Positions 34,853 to 43,961 of a stretch of DNA of 58,835 nucleotides are shown piece after piece. The stretch covers positions 1-58,835 of the forward strand of contig JAGWHQ010000007.1 of the NCBI GenBank assembly GCA_028866655.1, given 5' to 3'. The notes below the pieces were generated by a model, which was given only the letters and a program-made list of their open reading frames with translations, did not search any database and was not told where the DNA came from. The position numbers and the translations under genes were made by a program. Positions within the stretch are counted from its first letter, which is position 1; each line of letters starts with the position of its first letter. Source of the stretch: Nitrososphaerota archaeon (GTDB lineage: Archaea > Thermoproteota > Nitrososphaeria > Nitrososphaerales > Nitrosopumilaceae).

Positions 34853-35131
34853 ATGCAGCAGCAAAAGGCTCCCACCTACCTCAAGGCGATAACTTTGAGG
34901 GACTATAGCGATGTACATAGTGTAAAGGAGGATATCAAAAAGGGAATGATCCTAGTTCTCAGGGTAACCCCACTTGCACAAAAAAATGTGGATGAGCTTA
35001 GAAAGGCAGTTGAAGAAATTTACAGCATTGCAAAAAATGCTGATGCAGACATTGCAAGACTCGGTGAAGAAAGAATTATTGTTACTCCATCTGGTGTAAA
35101 GATTTGGAGAGCCGAGTACGATCTAAAGTAA
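34853..35131 (+). CDS. SepF-like cell-division protein (short form)
   Basis: 92 residues matching the SepF domain (DUF552) over nearly all its length: LKAITLRDYSDVHSVKEDIKKGMILVLRVTPLAQKNVDELRKAVEE, then DIARLGEERIIVTPSGVKIWRA. In bacteria and euryarchaea SepF anchors FtsZ to the membrane through an N-terminal amphipathic helix. Here the annotated start leaves only about ten residues before the core, so that helix is missing or is encoded upstream in the open frame 34814-34852 without a start codon. It overlaps the convergent aCPSF1 stop by 9 nt. Membership is clear; a division role in this lineage is inference. Confidence 0.75.
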   Translation: MQQQKAPTYLKAITLRDYSDVHSVKEDIKKGMILVLRVTPLAQKNVDELRKAVEEIYSIAKNADADIARLGEERIIVTPSGVKIWRAEYDLK

Positions 35132-37054
35132 TCTAATTCCTTCTTGTACTTGAGGACAGGTTGTTGCAATTCTAAACATCCTGTGTACTGAGCTTGCCAA
35201 GTTTTCACACTTGCGTCGCTCACCGTGATTTACAATTACTCTTCTTAGTTTTGGTCGCAGTCTGTGAATATATGACATCAATTGGTTGTAATCACTGTGA
35301 CCACTAAATCCATCAAGTTTTTCAGTTGAACAGTTGATGTTGATAACTTCTATTTTTCCATCCTTTCCAACAACAGAGACTTGTCTTGAACCATCAAGAA
35401 CTCTTCTGCCAAGTGTTCCGTTTACTTGATATGATACAAACAAGATCTTGTTTTTCTGGACTGGTGCAATATTTTTAAAGTATTCAAGCACCGGTCCACC
35501 CTCTAGCATACCAGATGTTGCCATGATAATTGATGGACCGTCTCTCAATGGTTCTTCTCTTGCATCAGAATGTTCAATGTTTGTGAAATATTCAGAATCA
35601 AATGGATTATCGTCTGTCTCAAGGATCTTTTGTCGTAGTTCTCGTGCAAGATATTCTGGATATGATTCATGTATTGCAGTTGCCTCTGAGATCATTCCCT
35701 CTGTAAATACTGGTGCTTCCATTAGTTGTCCTTGCTTCATGTATTGATCGATTACCATCATCAGTTCCTGTGCACGGCCTACTGCAGGAATTGGGATCAA
35801 TACCTTTCCGCCGTTTCGTAATGTCTCGTTTACCGATCTAATGAAAGTGCCCTCAACTTCTTCTCTTGATGACTGGATGTCTTCTTTTGCACCATAGGTA
35901 CTCTCAATCAATAGTGTCTCAACTCTTGGAAAGTTCCAAGATGCGCTCTCAAAGAGCATGGATTTTCCATACTTTAGATCGCCTGTATAGACAAAGTTGT
36001 GATTGCCGTTTCCAATGTGAAAGTGGCAGCTTGCAGAGCCCAAAATATGACCTGCGTTTGAAAATACTAGTTTGATATCAGGTGAGATATCGGTGACGGT
36101 TCCATAAGATAATGGAATGGTTTGTTTCATGACTTGTTTGACATCACGCTCAGAATACATTGGGACTCTGCCCTGTGCTGCTGCAACCTTGATTGCATCA
36201 AGCTGGATTAGGTTCATCATTGGCAAGGTTGGCTCGGTACAGTAGACTGGACCCTTGTAACCATACTTGAACAAGACAGGCAAAAAGCCTGTGTGGTCCA
36301 AGTGGGCATGGCTGATTACTACAGCATCAATCTCATCTAGTGTTATGTTTGGCCAGTCAAGGCGTGGAAATGCCTCTATGGGATTCTTTGCGCCTGGGTT
36401 TATCCCACAGTCAATTAGGATCTTGCTTTCATGAGTGGTAAGTAACATGCATGATCTTCCTACCTGACTAAAGCCTCCAAGTGTCATCAGTGAGACCTCT
36501 GCATCTTCAGAGAGTTTTGGACGGAATATTTGCTCACCTACTTGTCTTAGGTGCTTGCTTCGCTCAGTTGAAGAAATTTTTAGGTTATAGTTTATAGTTT
36601 GAATGGTAGAGGACTGGCTTGCAGTTGCTTTTCTGATTCGTATTCTCCAGCCTGTCTTTGAAACAAGTTCTGGCATGTTAAAGACATCAGGATTGTTAAG
36701 AAGCCATGGACGTTTTACATCCACTGTCATCTCGCCTGTTGCAGTATCAAAGAATGTTCCTCCAAGTTCTGCCTCTTTTGGAAGCATCTGAGTTAGAATT
36801 TGTCTTGACTCTTCCTCGTTCTTTCTGATTGATTCCTCAGTTCTTACAACAATTCTTTTTTTGATTACATTTACCATGTTGGAGATTACTTCGTTGTGCT
36901 CCATCAGATATTTTGGATTCTTTGTATAAATTGCAATTCTTGGGCCTTCGTAATCTATCTTGGTTACATCAGCTTCTTTTGGAATACTTTGCAGTATTGT
37001 TGCCATTATGTTTTGGGCTGGAGATAGTTCACGTTGTGCTTGTTTTCTTTGCAT
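35123..37054 (-). CDS. aCPSF1 (FttA-like), KH/metallo-beta-lactamase/beta-CASP ribonuclease
   Basis: Archaeal nuclease that cleaves nascent RNA 3' ends and terminates transcription. 643 residues. The N-terminus holds KH-like domains (about 1-150: IPKEADVTKIDYEGPRIAIYTKNP). The metallo-beta-lactamase core has HAHLDH at about 249-254, then DLKYGKSMLFESASWN. The beta-CASP part has LLIESTYGAKED, PAVGRAQELMMVIDQYM and GTLGRRVLDGSRQV, and a late SGHSDYNQLMSYI supplies the final histidine. It follows the proteasome beta gene by 7 nt. The protein matches the essential termination factor of other archaea (family knowledge). Confidence 0.93.
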   Translation of the reverse strand: MQRKQAQRELSPAQNIMATILQSIPKEADVTKIDYEGPRIAIYTKNPKYLMEHNEVISNMVNVIKKRIVVRTEESIRKNEEESRQILTQMLPKEAELGGTFFDTATGEMTVDVKRPWLLNNPDVFNMPELVSKTGWRIRIRKATASQSSTIQTINYNLKISSTERSKHLRQVGEQIFRPKLSEDAEVSLMTLGGFSQVGRSCMLLTTHESKILIDCGINPGAKNPIEAFPRLDWPNITLDEIDAVVISHAHLDHTGFLPVLFKYGYKGPVYCTEPTLPMMNLIQLDAIKVAAAQGRVPMYSERDVKQVMKQTIPLSYGTVTDISPDIKLVFSNAGHILGSASCHFHIGNGNHNFVYTGDLKYGKSMLFESASWNFPRVETLLIESTYGAKEDIQSSREEVEGTFIRSVNETLRNGGKVLIPIPAVGRAQELMMVIDQYMKQGQLMEAPVFTEGMISEATAIHESYPEYLARELRQKILETDDNPFDSEYFTNIEHSDAREEPLRDGPSIIMATSGMLEGGPVLEYFKNIAPVQKNKILFVSYQVNGTLGRRVLDGSRQVSVVGKDGKIEVININCSTEKLDGFSGHSDYNQLMSYIHRLRPKLRRVIVNHGERRKCENLASSVHRMFRIATTCPQVQEGIRLL

Positions 37055-37061
37055 TAAATCA

Positions 37062-37694
37062 CTAAAGCGTAATTATGGCCTTTTTCTGTTCTTTTGTCAA
37101 GAGTCGGTATCCGTCCTTGTCGATTATTGCTACATTGATTCCATCACCTGTTCCAATGTTTCTGGTGATTGCAGCTTTTACCGCTCTTAGGGCAATTGTT
37201 TTTCCTTCTTCTACTGTTAGGCCATCACGGTACTCACTTTCCAAGAGACCGTATGCTACTGGAGAGCCACTTCCTGTTGTTACGTATGTTTTTTTGTCAA
37301 GTGATCCAAACATATCTATGTTGTAAAGTGCTGGACCTTGCTTGTCATATCCTCCAACGAGGATGTCTGCGATAAATGGATAGTATCTATTCTGGAAAAA
37401 TATCAACGATGCAAGTCTTGCAATTGACTTGATTGGTAGATACTCTTGTTTGTCAATTCTGTGTATGTTTGAATGATATCGCAACATGTCTGTTACATTT
37501 TGTGCATCTGCAACGCCTCCTGCAATTGTCATTCCTGCATGATGATCTATCTTTTGGATCTTCATTGTATTGTTATTTGCTATGAAATATCCTGCGCTTG
37601 CTCTCATATCTGCGCATAAAACGACACCGTCAGTACAGCTTATTCCTACTGTAGTTGTTCCATGGTATGTGTGTTGTTCAATATAGTCTGACAA
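37062..37694 (-). CDS. psmB: Proteasome subunit beta
   Basis: Catalytic subunit of the 20S proteasome. 210 residues. The N-terminal propeptide of 12 residues ends in His-Gly before the catalytic Thr13 (G|TTTVGI). Active-site partners are D in VVLCADMRAS, the lysine after it is replaced in position by the MKIQKID region, and SGS occurs in TTGSGSPVAYG. It is the first gene of an operon with aCPSF1 (7-nt gap). Only a beta subunit is here; alpha is elsewhere. Confidence 0.95.
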   Translation of the reverse strand: MSDYIEQHTYHGTTTVGISCTDGVVLCADMRASAGYFIANNNTMKIQKIDHHAGMTIAGGVADAQNVTDMLRYHSNIHRIDKQEYLPIKSIARLASLIFFQNRYYPFIADILVGGYDKQGPALYNIDMFGSLDKKTYVTTGSGSPVAYGLLESEYRDGLTVEEGKTIALRAVKAAITRNIGTGDGINVAIIDKDGYRLLTKEQKKAIITL

Positions 37695-37802
37695 ATAACT
37701 TTCTTCTCCTAACTTGAGATTACTTCGTTTTGCATATCACCCGCTTAAATAACTTTGGATTATTCAGGATATCGATAAATAACCAAGTTCCAAGTGAAAA
37801 CC

Positions 37803-38843
37803 ATGGCTTCTCACATAATGGAGCTACCAAGGAAGATACTCATAGGTGAGAACAATATTTCCGATATAGGAGATTTTCTGGTAGGCCTGTCAAAACCAAA
37901 GAAGGTTTCTCTAGTTTCAGGAGATCAAGTACGAAAGATAACTGACAAAAAGATTTCTGCTTCACTTTCGGATTCAAAGATCAAGTATGTGTGGCACAGA
38001 AGTACAAGCAATGATGTCGAGGCTGCAAAAAAGACACTTGATGAAATAAAAAAAGACAAAAGTGATTTGATAATCGGTATTGGGGGAGGCAGGTCTGTTG
38101 ACATTGCAAAGATGATTGCGTTTACATTAAAGAAATCATTTGTAAGTATACCAACCTCTGCTTCACATGACGGTATTGCAAGTCCCTTTGTTTCATTGCG
38201 TGGAGACAAGCCATATTCCATAATTGCTACAGCACCGTTGGGGGTCTTTGTTGATATTGCAATTTTGAAAAAGGCCCCAAGGAGGCTTTTAGCAAGCGGC
38301 TGTGGTGATCTTATGGCCAAAGTCACTGCAGTACGAGACTGGGAACTTGCAAGAGACAATGTTGGGGAATATTTTGGAACCTATGCTGCAAATCTTGCAT
38401 CAATGAGCGCAAAGATAGTTATTGATAATTCAAAAGATTTTAGAAAAAATCCAGACGTTAGAATGATTGTAGAGGCGTTAATCAGTTCAGGTGTAGCTGC
38501 CTGTATTGCTGGAAGCAGTAGGCCATGTTCTGGTGCAGAACACTTGTTCTCTCATGCAGTTGATCATCTCAAGCCAGGAATTGGACTACATGGAGAAAAA
38601 TGCGGCATTGGTGCAATACTTGTTGCAAAGATCCAAGGCCAAGACTGGAAGAAGATAATCCAGATGCTAAAAAATGTCGGGGCACCAACCAAGGCAAAGG
38701 AGATTGGACTAGAACCAGAGATTCTTGCAAAGGCACTGACAATTGCACAATCATTAAGACCTGAAAGATATACAATTCTTAGTAAGATACGAATGAACGA
38801 AGAAAAAGCTATAGAGCTTGCAAAAAGTACTGGTGTACTATAA
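37803..38843 (+). CDS. egsA: sn-glycerol-1-phosphate dehydrogenase
   Basis: Makes the archaeal lipid backbone G1P from dihydroxyacetone phosphate. 346 residues from ATG 37803. The Rossmann part has IIGIGGGRSVDIAKMIAF and FVSIPTSASHDGIASPFVSL. The metal ligands are visible as GCGDLMAK, SGAEHLFSHAVD and LHGEKCGIG. TAAATAAC (about 37775-37783) is 20-28 nt before ATG 37803, so I prefer this start to GTG 37794. The gene stands alone, convergent with the FKBP gene (2 nt between stops). Confidence 0.95.
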   Translation: MASHIMELPRKILIGENNISDIGDFLVGLSKPKKVSLVSGDQVRKITDKKISASLSDSKIKYVWHRSTSNDVEAAKKTLDEIKKDKSDLIIGIGGGRSVDIAKMIAFTLKKSFVSIPTSASHDGIASPFVSLRGDKPYSIIATAPLGVFVDIAILKKAPRRLLASGCGDLMAKVTAVRDWELARDNVGEYFGTYAANLASMSAKIVIDNSKDFRKNPDVRMIVEALISSGVAACIAGSSRPCSGAEHLFSHAVDHLKPGIGLHGEKCGIGAILVAKIQGQDWKKIIQMLKNVGAPTKAKEIGLEPEILAKALTIAQSLRPERYTILSKIRMNEEKAIELAKSTGVL

Positions 38844-38845
38844 TT

Positions 38846-39592
38846 TTAGGCTGCTTTTGGTGGAACAGGTTTTGTTTCAGCTGGTTTTTGTTCTGCTGGC
38901 TTGTCCTGTTTTGGTTTGTTGTAAGTATCAACAAAGTTTACCTTTTCTAGTTTTGGAACAAACTTGAAGATCTCGTTTGCAATTGCACGTTTTACTATCT
39001 GAAGACCTTCCATCATCATTGCTTCCTCTGGAATAGTAACATCAACTGCAGATCCCTTGATCTCAAAGACGATCTTTGATTCTTCAATTGGGAATCTTCG
39101 CTTGAGCAATCCCAAGACTTTGTCTTGGTCTGTGTCAAGTGATTTTAAAACATTAAGATCATAAACAATTGTTTTTCCTGCAAATCTGTGGTTGAAATCA
39201 ACTTGGACTCTGCCTGAACCAATGAATCTTACAATTCCTGTTCTTTCATCAATCTCTATTGTATCTCCAACTGTAACCTTTTCTGCATCGTCTCCAAGTT
39301 TTCGAAGTGGGATCATGCGAACCTTGCCAGAATCTCTCATTCCAAATCCTTTCTCTGGAGGAACTTCGATTGAGAGCTTGTCTCCGGCCTTTGTATTTGC
39401 TAATGCATCATCAAGACCCTTTAGAACCCATGACTCCCCTACGGAGATGAGTCTTGGTTGATACTTGACATTTGCATCATGAATTGAGCTTGATTTAGCG
39501 TCAGCTTCTCGTGTTGTCTCAAATACTTCGTTTGAATCTTTAACCTTGGCAGTATAATCTACCAGAATTAAAGTTCCTTTTTGAAAAGTCAA
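38846..39592 (-). CDS. FKBP-type peptidyl-prolyl isomerase (long archaeal form)
   Basis: 248 residues, a folding helper. The FKBP core is split: FQKGTLILVDYTAKVKDSNEVFETTRE at the front and ISVGESWVLKGLDDALANTKAGDKLSIEVPPEKGFG with the active-site aromatic and Asp region. A chaperone-like insert (VGDTIEIDERTGIVRFIGSGRVQVDFNHRFAGKTIVY) with the family NHPLAG-like turn NHRFAG follows. The C-terminal 80 residues are an extra domain ending in a Pro/Lys-rich tail (KPAEQKPAETKPVPPKAA). A TTAATATAAG box lies about 26 nt upstream. Confidence 0.9.
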   Translation of the reverse strand: MTFQKGTLILVDYTAKVKDSNEVFETTREADAKSSSIHDANVKYQPRLISVGESWVLKGLDDALANTKAGDKLSIEVPPEKGFGMRDSGKVRMIPLRKLGDDAEKVTVGDTIEIDERTGIVRFIGSGRVQVDFNHRFAGKTIVYDLNVLKSLDTDQDKVLGLLKRRFPIEESKIVFEIKGSAVDVTIPEEAMMMEGLQIVKRAIANEIFKFVPKLEKVNFVDTYNKPKQDKPAEQKPAETKPVPPKAA

Positions 39593-39634
39593 CGTGATCG
39601 ATCCTTTGAATTCCTTATATTAAGTTAACACGGA

Positions 39635-40777
39635 TTATAATGACTTGAGTTTGTCTTCAGCAACTTTTAGTGCTTCTGGATTTGTCTTGTGACCCATCAT
39701 ATCAAGTGTAGATGCAATTGAAGAAATTGTTCTCATTACGTGATACTTGTTTACTTCTCCCATGCATCCAACTCTGAATACTTTGCCTTTTAGATCTCCA
39801 AATCCACCTGCAACTAAAACTCGGAATTTTTCAGATAGTGTTCCTCTGAATGTCTTGTCATCTAGACCTTGAAGATAGTTTAATGCAATTACAACTGTAG
39901 AACGTGCATCCTCTTTAGCAAATGGAGACAATCCCATTGTGCTCAATCCACTGTAAAGAGCATCAGAACAAATTCTGTGTCTCTTAATTCTGTTGTCAAT
40001 TCCCTCTTCTAGAATAATGTCAAGTGCCTCTCTGTATGCATAAAGCAATGGAATTGCAGGAGTAAATGGTGTCTCTTTAGAGTCATCATAATACTTGAAG
40101 TATCTTGCCATGTTAAAGTAGAATGTCGGAGGAGGATTTGCAATCATGTATTTTTTTGCTTTTTGGCTAACTGCAATTGGTGAAATTCCCGGAGGAGCAG
40201 CAAGTGCTTTTTGTGCACCGGTTACACATACATCTACTCCCCATTTGTCCATATGGAATTCTTCTCCACCAAGTATTGAAACTCCATCTACTACATAGTA
40301 GGAATCATTTCTTGCGGTAAGATCTTTTATTTTATCAAGATATTTGACCATTGTACCAGTCGAAGTTTCATTCCAAACAACATAGAATGCCTTTACATCC
40401 TTGTTGTTGTCAAATGCCTCTTTTACTTGATCAAAAGTTGCATTTTCTCCAAATGGTGTTGTGAGACGTATAACATTTGCACCAGCCCACTCTAACATCG
40501 TTGAGAGTCTGTTGCTAAATTCACCGTTAACTGGAATTATTACCTTGTCACCTTTCTTTATCATGTTTACAACAGAGGCTTCTACTGCACCTGTTCCAGA
40601 TGCACTAAGAGCCACTACATCACTTGTTGTATCGAAAATTTTCTGACTTTTTTCAATAGTATCTACATACAACTTTACAAAATCTTTACTTCTGTGATTT
40701 ATCATGTGAGTAAACATTGAACGTGTTACTCTTTCCGGAACATTTGTTGGTCCTGGTAACATGACTAGATATTCCAA
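39635..40777 (-). CDS. Class V aminotransferase (alanine/serine--glyoxylate type)
   Basis: 380 residues, a PLP enzyme. It has MLPGPTNVPERVTRSMFTHMINHRSKDF at the front, the ALSASGTGAVEASV cofactor region, VVWNETSTGTMV and the PLP-binding lysine in CVTGAQKALAAPPGISP. It is close to alanine--glyoxylate or serine--pyruvate aminotransferases; the exact substrates are inference. I choose TTG 40777: a GGAG sequence (40785-40788) is 7 nt before it and the box ATTATAAATAG (about 40811-40821) further up. ATG 40762 is an alternative. Confidence 0.87.
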   Translation of the reverse strand: MEYLVMLPGPTNVPERVTRSMFTHMINHRSKDFVKLYVDTIEKSQKIFDTTSDVVALSASGTGAVEASVVNMIKKGDKVIIPVNGEFSNRLSTMLEWAGANVIRLTTPFGENATFDQVKEAFDNNKDVKAFYVVWNETSTGTMVKYLDKIKDLTARNDSYYVVDGVSILGGEEFHMDKWGVDVCVTGAQKALAAPPGISPIAVSQKAKKYMIANPPPTFYFNMARYFKYYDDSKETPFTPAIPLLYAYREALDIILEEGIDNRIKRHRICSDALYSGLSTMGLSPFAKEDARSTVVIALNYLQGLDDKTFRGTLSEKFRVLVAGGFGDLKGKVFRVGCMGEVNKYHVMRTISSIASTLDMMGHKTNPEALKVAEDKLKSL

Positions 40778-40819
40778 ATAAATTCTCCAATTTGCAAGCA
40801 AGTTAACCGCTATTTATAA

Positions 40820-41317
40820 TTACAGAATTTTGAGCAGTCTGCTTTTTGTATCTATTTTTAAAAGCACTTGTTTGGTACCTTCAGGAACAAGATCGGACCA
40901 GTCCTTGCCACTTGCTATCAACTCACGAATATTTGTTCCAGATATTGTATCTCTCTTTAACAGAGGAACTTCAAAGACATTTTTTCCTCTTTTTTTGTAC
41001 AGTGTGATAGTAAATTCGTCATTTGAAAAGACCATGTCATAGGGCGGTACGATAGAGTCAACATGAAAGGTCCACTTTTCATGATCGCCAGTATCTGGTA
41101 CAAAGAATATTTTTACACGTTCCAACATTTTAGAATCAAGTGATGAGAGAATCATCTCCTTTCGTTCCTCTGCAGTGAATGGATTTCTTTTTTCATGACT
41201 TTTGTTTGAGCTTCCAATTCCAATCCAAAGATTGTCAACCTTGGATAATCCAATTTTTACTGCTTCTAGATGTCCTTTGTGAAATGGTTGAAACCTACCA
41301 ATTAGAAGACCATCCAT
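40820..41317 (-). CDS. nadM: Nicotinamide-nucleotide adenylyltransferase (archaeal NMNAT)
   Basis: Last step of NAD synthesis, joining NMN and ATP. From ATG 41317 it has 165 residues, near the archaeal norm of about 168-180. The N-terminal LLIGRFQPFHKGHLEAV includes the HXGH nucleotidyl-transferase motif (here HKGH), and ISGTNIREL is the second signature (ISSTXXR-like). The frame extends to 41362 but a TTTAAAC element about 25 nt before ATG 41317 favours the shorter form. It is upstream of the class V aminotransferase on the same strand, 42 nt away. Confidence 0.92.
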   Translation of the reverse strand: MDGLLIGRFQPFHKGHLEAVKIGLSKVDNLWIGIGSSNKSHEKRNPFTAEERKEMILSSLDSKMLERVKIFFVPDTGDHEKWTFHVDSIVPPYDMVFSNDEFTITLYKKRGKNVFEVPLLKRDTISGTNIRELIASGKDWSDLVPEGTKQVLLKIDTKSRLLKIL

Positions 41318-41431
41318 TGGAGAGATCTTGTTGCACTTGTTTAAAAAACCATTACTAGTCACAGAAATTATTTAATTAAACACAACAAAATCAGGATCAT
41401 TAATTAGATTCTAAAATTAAACGAACTAATC

Positions 41432-42454
41432 ATGGAACCAATAAAGATAGACGGAAGCTTTGGAGAAGGTGGAGGACAGATAATTCGAAGTGCAATTACC
41501 TTGTCTGCAATCACAGGTAAACCAGTTGAAATAGAAAATATTCGAAAGAATAGAAAGGTTCCAGGTCTTAGACCACAACATTTGCTTGGAGTAAAAATAT
41601 TGTCAAAGATTTGCCAAGCCAGAACAGAAGGTCTCCATGTGAATTCAACTTCGTTAAAGTTTTTTCCTTCTCAAGGATTAGATTTAGATCTTCAAGAAGA
41701 TATTGGGACTGCAGGTAGCATTCCACTTGTCTTGCAAGTATTGATTCCTGCTGTTTCATTGATGAGAAATAATTTGAAATTATCAATTATTGGTGGTACA
41801 GATGTTCTGTGGAGTCCTACATCTGATTATACAAAATATGTTTTTTCTGAAGCGCTAGCTAGAATTGGAATTAATTTTACGTTAGATATCAAAAGGCGTG
41901 GATATTATCCAAAAGGAGGAGGACTGGTTGATATCCAAATACAACCTTGTAAAAATACAAATCCAATATCACTTTTTGAGAGAAATACCAAAACTGCCAA
42001 GATCTTGTGTGTTTATTCTCACATCCCAAAGGATGCAGTAGAAAAAGAAGCGCATGTTGCAGAAAATATTCTCATTAGAAATGGATTTGATTGTGAAATT
42101 GCAATAAATGAAGAAAATGCAATAGATACGGGATGTTCAATGTTGATATTTTCACATGATGTAAATTCAATCACTGGTTCTGATGGTATTTACCAAAAAA
42201 GTTTACAAAGTCTTGGAGAATCAGTTGCAAAGAAGTTCATTGAATCAAATCTTGGTGTTGACCTTCATCTTTCTGATATGCTAGTAGTTCCACTTGCTCT
42301 TGTAAAGGAAACTTCTGCATACAGAGTAAAACAGATTACAAAACACTTGGAGACAAATCTTTTTGTTGCAGCAAAGATGACTGGCTGCAAATATGGGATA
42401 GGAAAGTTAGATGATGGTTTTGAGGTAAGAATTTCGGGAGTCTCAGACACCTGA
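41432..42454 (+). CDS. rtcA: RNA 3'-terminal phosphate cyclase
   Basis: Converts RNA 3'-phosphate to 2',3'-cyclic phosphate using ATP. 340 residues. The N-terminal IDGSFGEGGGQIIRSAITLSAITG and RPQHLLGVKIL are hallmarks, and the catalytic histidine region DLHLSDMLVVPLAL lies near the C-terminus. It is divergent from nadM and overlaps the convergent CopD-like gene by 12 nt. Confidence 0.95.
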   Translation: MEPIKIDGSFGEGGGQIIRSAITLSAITGKPVEIENIRKNRKVPGLRPQHLLGVKILSKICQARTEGLHVNSTSLKFFPSQGLDLDLQEDIGTAGSIPLVLQVLIPAVSLMRNNLKLSIIGGTDVLWSPTSDYTKYVFSEALARIGINFTLDIKRRGYYPKGGGLVDIQIQPCKNTNPISLFERNTKTAKILCVYSHIPKDAVEKEAHVAENILIRNGFDCEIAINEENAIDTGCSMLIFSHDVNSITGSDGIYQKSLQSLGESVAKKFIESNLGVDLHLSDMLVVPLALVKETSAYRVKQITKHLETNLFVAAKMTGCKYGIGKLDDGFEVRISGVSDT

Positions 42455-42940
42455 ATGAAGAAGTGCTGCCATCAATAGTATAAGAATAGAAATTATCACG
42501 GTCAATCTGCCAAGCATAATAATTTTTAAACGTAGTTTTTGTAAATGCTCTCCAGTTAGAGTCTTTGACTCGATTTTTCTTTCTACCTCAGAACGGATTA
42601 ATCGTACGTGTATTGCAAATATGATTATCAGTATAATTACAAGAATTACTTTGATGAGAAGAACTATTCCATAATTTGTGGAAAGTATGAATGATGGTTT
42701 TTCAATAAATCCAATAGAATTGTAAATTCCAGTGATGATCAATATGATAAGAGATGGGACACCAATTGTGTTGAATCTGCGTCCTACACGAATCATTATT
42801 GACAATCGTCCATCTACAGAATCTGAAAATGTCTTAAGAAGTGGAGCAAGAACTATTCCAATGAATATGGAACCACCAACCCAAATTGATGCTGCAACAA
42901 GATGTGCCCACATAATTAGTGCATCAACAAGTGCCATCAT
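42443..42940 (-). CDS. CopD-like membrane protein
   Basis: 165 residues with four hydrophobic spans (about 5-30, 57-75, 87-111, 138-160). The conserved AHLVAASIWVGGSIFIGIVLAPLL and a His/Arg-rich middle with HVRLIRSE match the CopD/YcnJ copper-resistance type membrane domain (the family shares an N-terminal His and W/G motif). Its role in copper handling is family-based inference, though plausible for a copper-dependent ammonia oxidiser. It starts with ATG 42940. Confidence 0.75.
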   Translation of the reverse strand: MMALVDALIMWAHLVAASIWVGGSIFIGIVLAPLLKTFSDSVDGRLSIMIRVGRRFNTIGVPSLIILIITGIYNSIGFIEKPSFILSTNYGIVLLIKVILVIILIIIFAIHVRLIRSEVERKIESKTLTGEHLQKLRLKIIMLGRLTVIISILILLMAALLHSGV

Positions 42941-43031
42941 CCTATTTGCAGAGTCGACGAATAAAATCTATTATCATCCAAAACCATTTGACGAAGGTTT
43001 TTTAATTGAACAGACCACGTAGCTTTTAGAT

Positions 43032-43532
43032 TTGATAAATACGGGAAGGCTAGTCATACTAGCCTGTTTTGCTGGTCTTGGCGCAATGATGTTATTCTTC
43101 TTTGTATATGCAGATTCTTTTCAGCCTGATCTTAACAAAGTAACAGTAAAAATTGAGAGCATCAAAATTCTTGATGAGAACAAACTCGAAAAACGTGCGC
43201 ATCTTGATGTAAGATTTAATCTTCAAAATCCTACTTCGATTGTATTGACTGTTGCTACAATTAATTATCAGCTATATGCAAATGGAAAAACTCTTGGAGA
43301 TGGACACTTTACAACAGATGACATTCCAGAAGCTGGAAGACCTGCACTTTTTGCAAATAGTAATGTCACAATACCTACAACATTTGATCTTGTAAGTAGT
43401 GATGATTTTGCAAAGGAATATTCTGACATAACAACAAATCAATCAGTAACATATGAGGTAAAAGGACAAGTAACTATAGAATCATTTTTGACTTCAGTTA
43501 TCAAAGATTTTGATTTGAATTTTAATAGCTAG
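43032..43532 (+). CDS. Membrane-anchored LEA2-type protein, second paralogue
   Basis: 166 residues: one N-terminal span (about 7-26), then an extracytoplasmic domain. The core AHLDVRFNLQNPTSIVLTVATINYQLYANGKTLGDGHF closely parallels the gene at 15937-16509 (FNLTNPNDNTLIVEMVAYDIYANGVVIGHG). The start is TTG 43032. Its stop overlaps the convergent FMN-protein stop by 4 nt. The function is unknown. Confidence 0.6.
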   Translation: MINTGRLVILACFAGLGAMMLFFFVYADSFQPDLNKVTVKIESIKILDENKLEKRAHLDVRFNLQNPTSIVLTVATINYQLYANGKTLGDGHFTTDDIPEAGRPALFANSNVTIPTTFDLVSSDDFAKEYSDITTNQSVTYEVKGQVTIESFLTSVIKDFDLNFNS

Positions 43533-43927
43533 CCCAGCCCCCAACTTATTTTAGTTTTCGGAGTAATTTTTACAAATGGTGCTTCCTCTTCTTTCCAAGG
43601 ATCTTCTCTTACCCAAGCAAATTTTTTGAAAAATATTTCATATAGTTTTTTGAATTGTGGGCCTTTTTCGATAAAAGTGGTTGAACCTTGAACAACAACA
43701 GCTTTGTGTTGACCAGGCAAGTACAAGTCTACAGAAATTGCAATTTTGTTATTCTTTTTTAAATTTGCATATTTTTTTGTTTCATAGTCAGTTGCAAAGT
43801 AAAAAAAACCATCTTCAAAATAATATGAGACAGGAGCAATATGTGGTACATCGTTTGTACAAGTAGCTATCCTACATCCCTCATTTTCCTTTAGAAATTC
43901 TGATTCTTTTATTGTAAATTTTATCAT
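43529..43927 (-). CDS. Pyridoxamine 5'-phosphate oxidase-like FMN-binding protein
   Basis: 132 residues of the split-barrel flavin reductase/pyridoxamine oxidase fold: CRIATCTNDVPHIAPVSYYFEDGFFYFATDYETKKYANLKKNNKIAISVDLY. These proteins often bind FMN or F420 and reduce small molecules; the true substrate is unknown. It lacks the C-terminal signature of true PdxH. It starts at ATG 43927, about 34 nt from tRNA-Val. Confidence 0.8.
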   Translation of the reverse strand: MIKFTIKESEFLKENEGCRIATCTNDVPHIAPVSYYFEDGFFYFATDYETKKYANLKKNNKIAISVDLYLPGQHKAVVVQGSTTFIEKGPQFKKLYEIFFKKFAWVREDPWKEEEAPFVKITPKTKISWGLG

Positions 43928-43961
43928 AAATTGTAACTGACGGTATTGAATAAAAAGAAAT

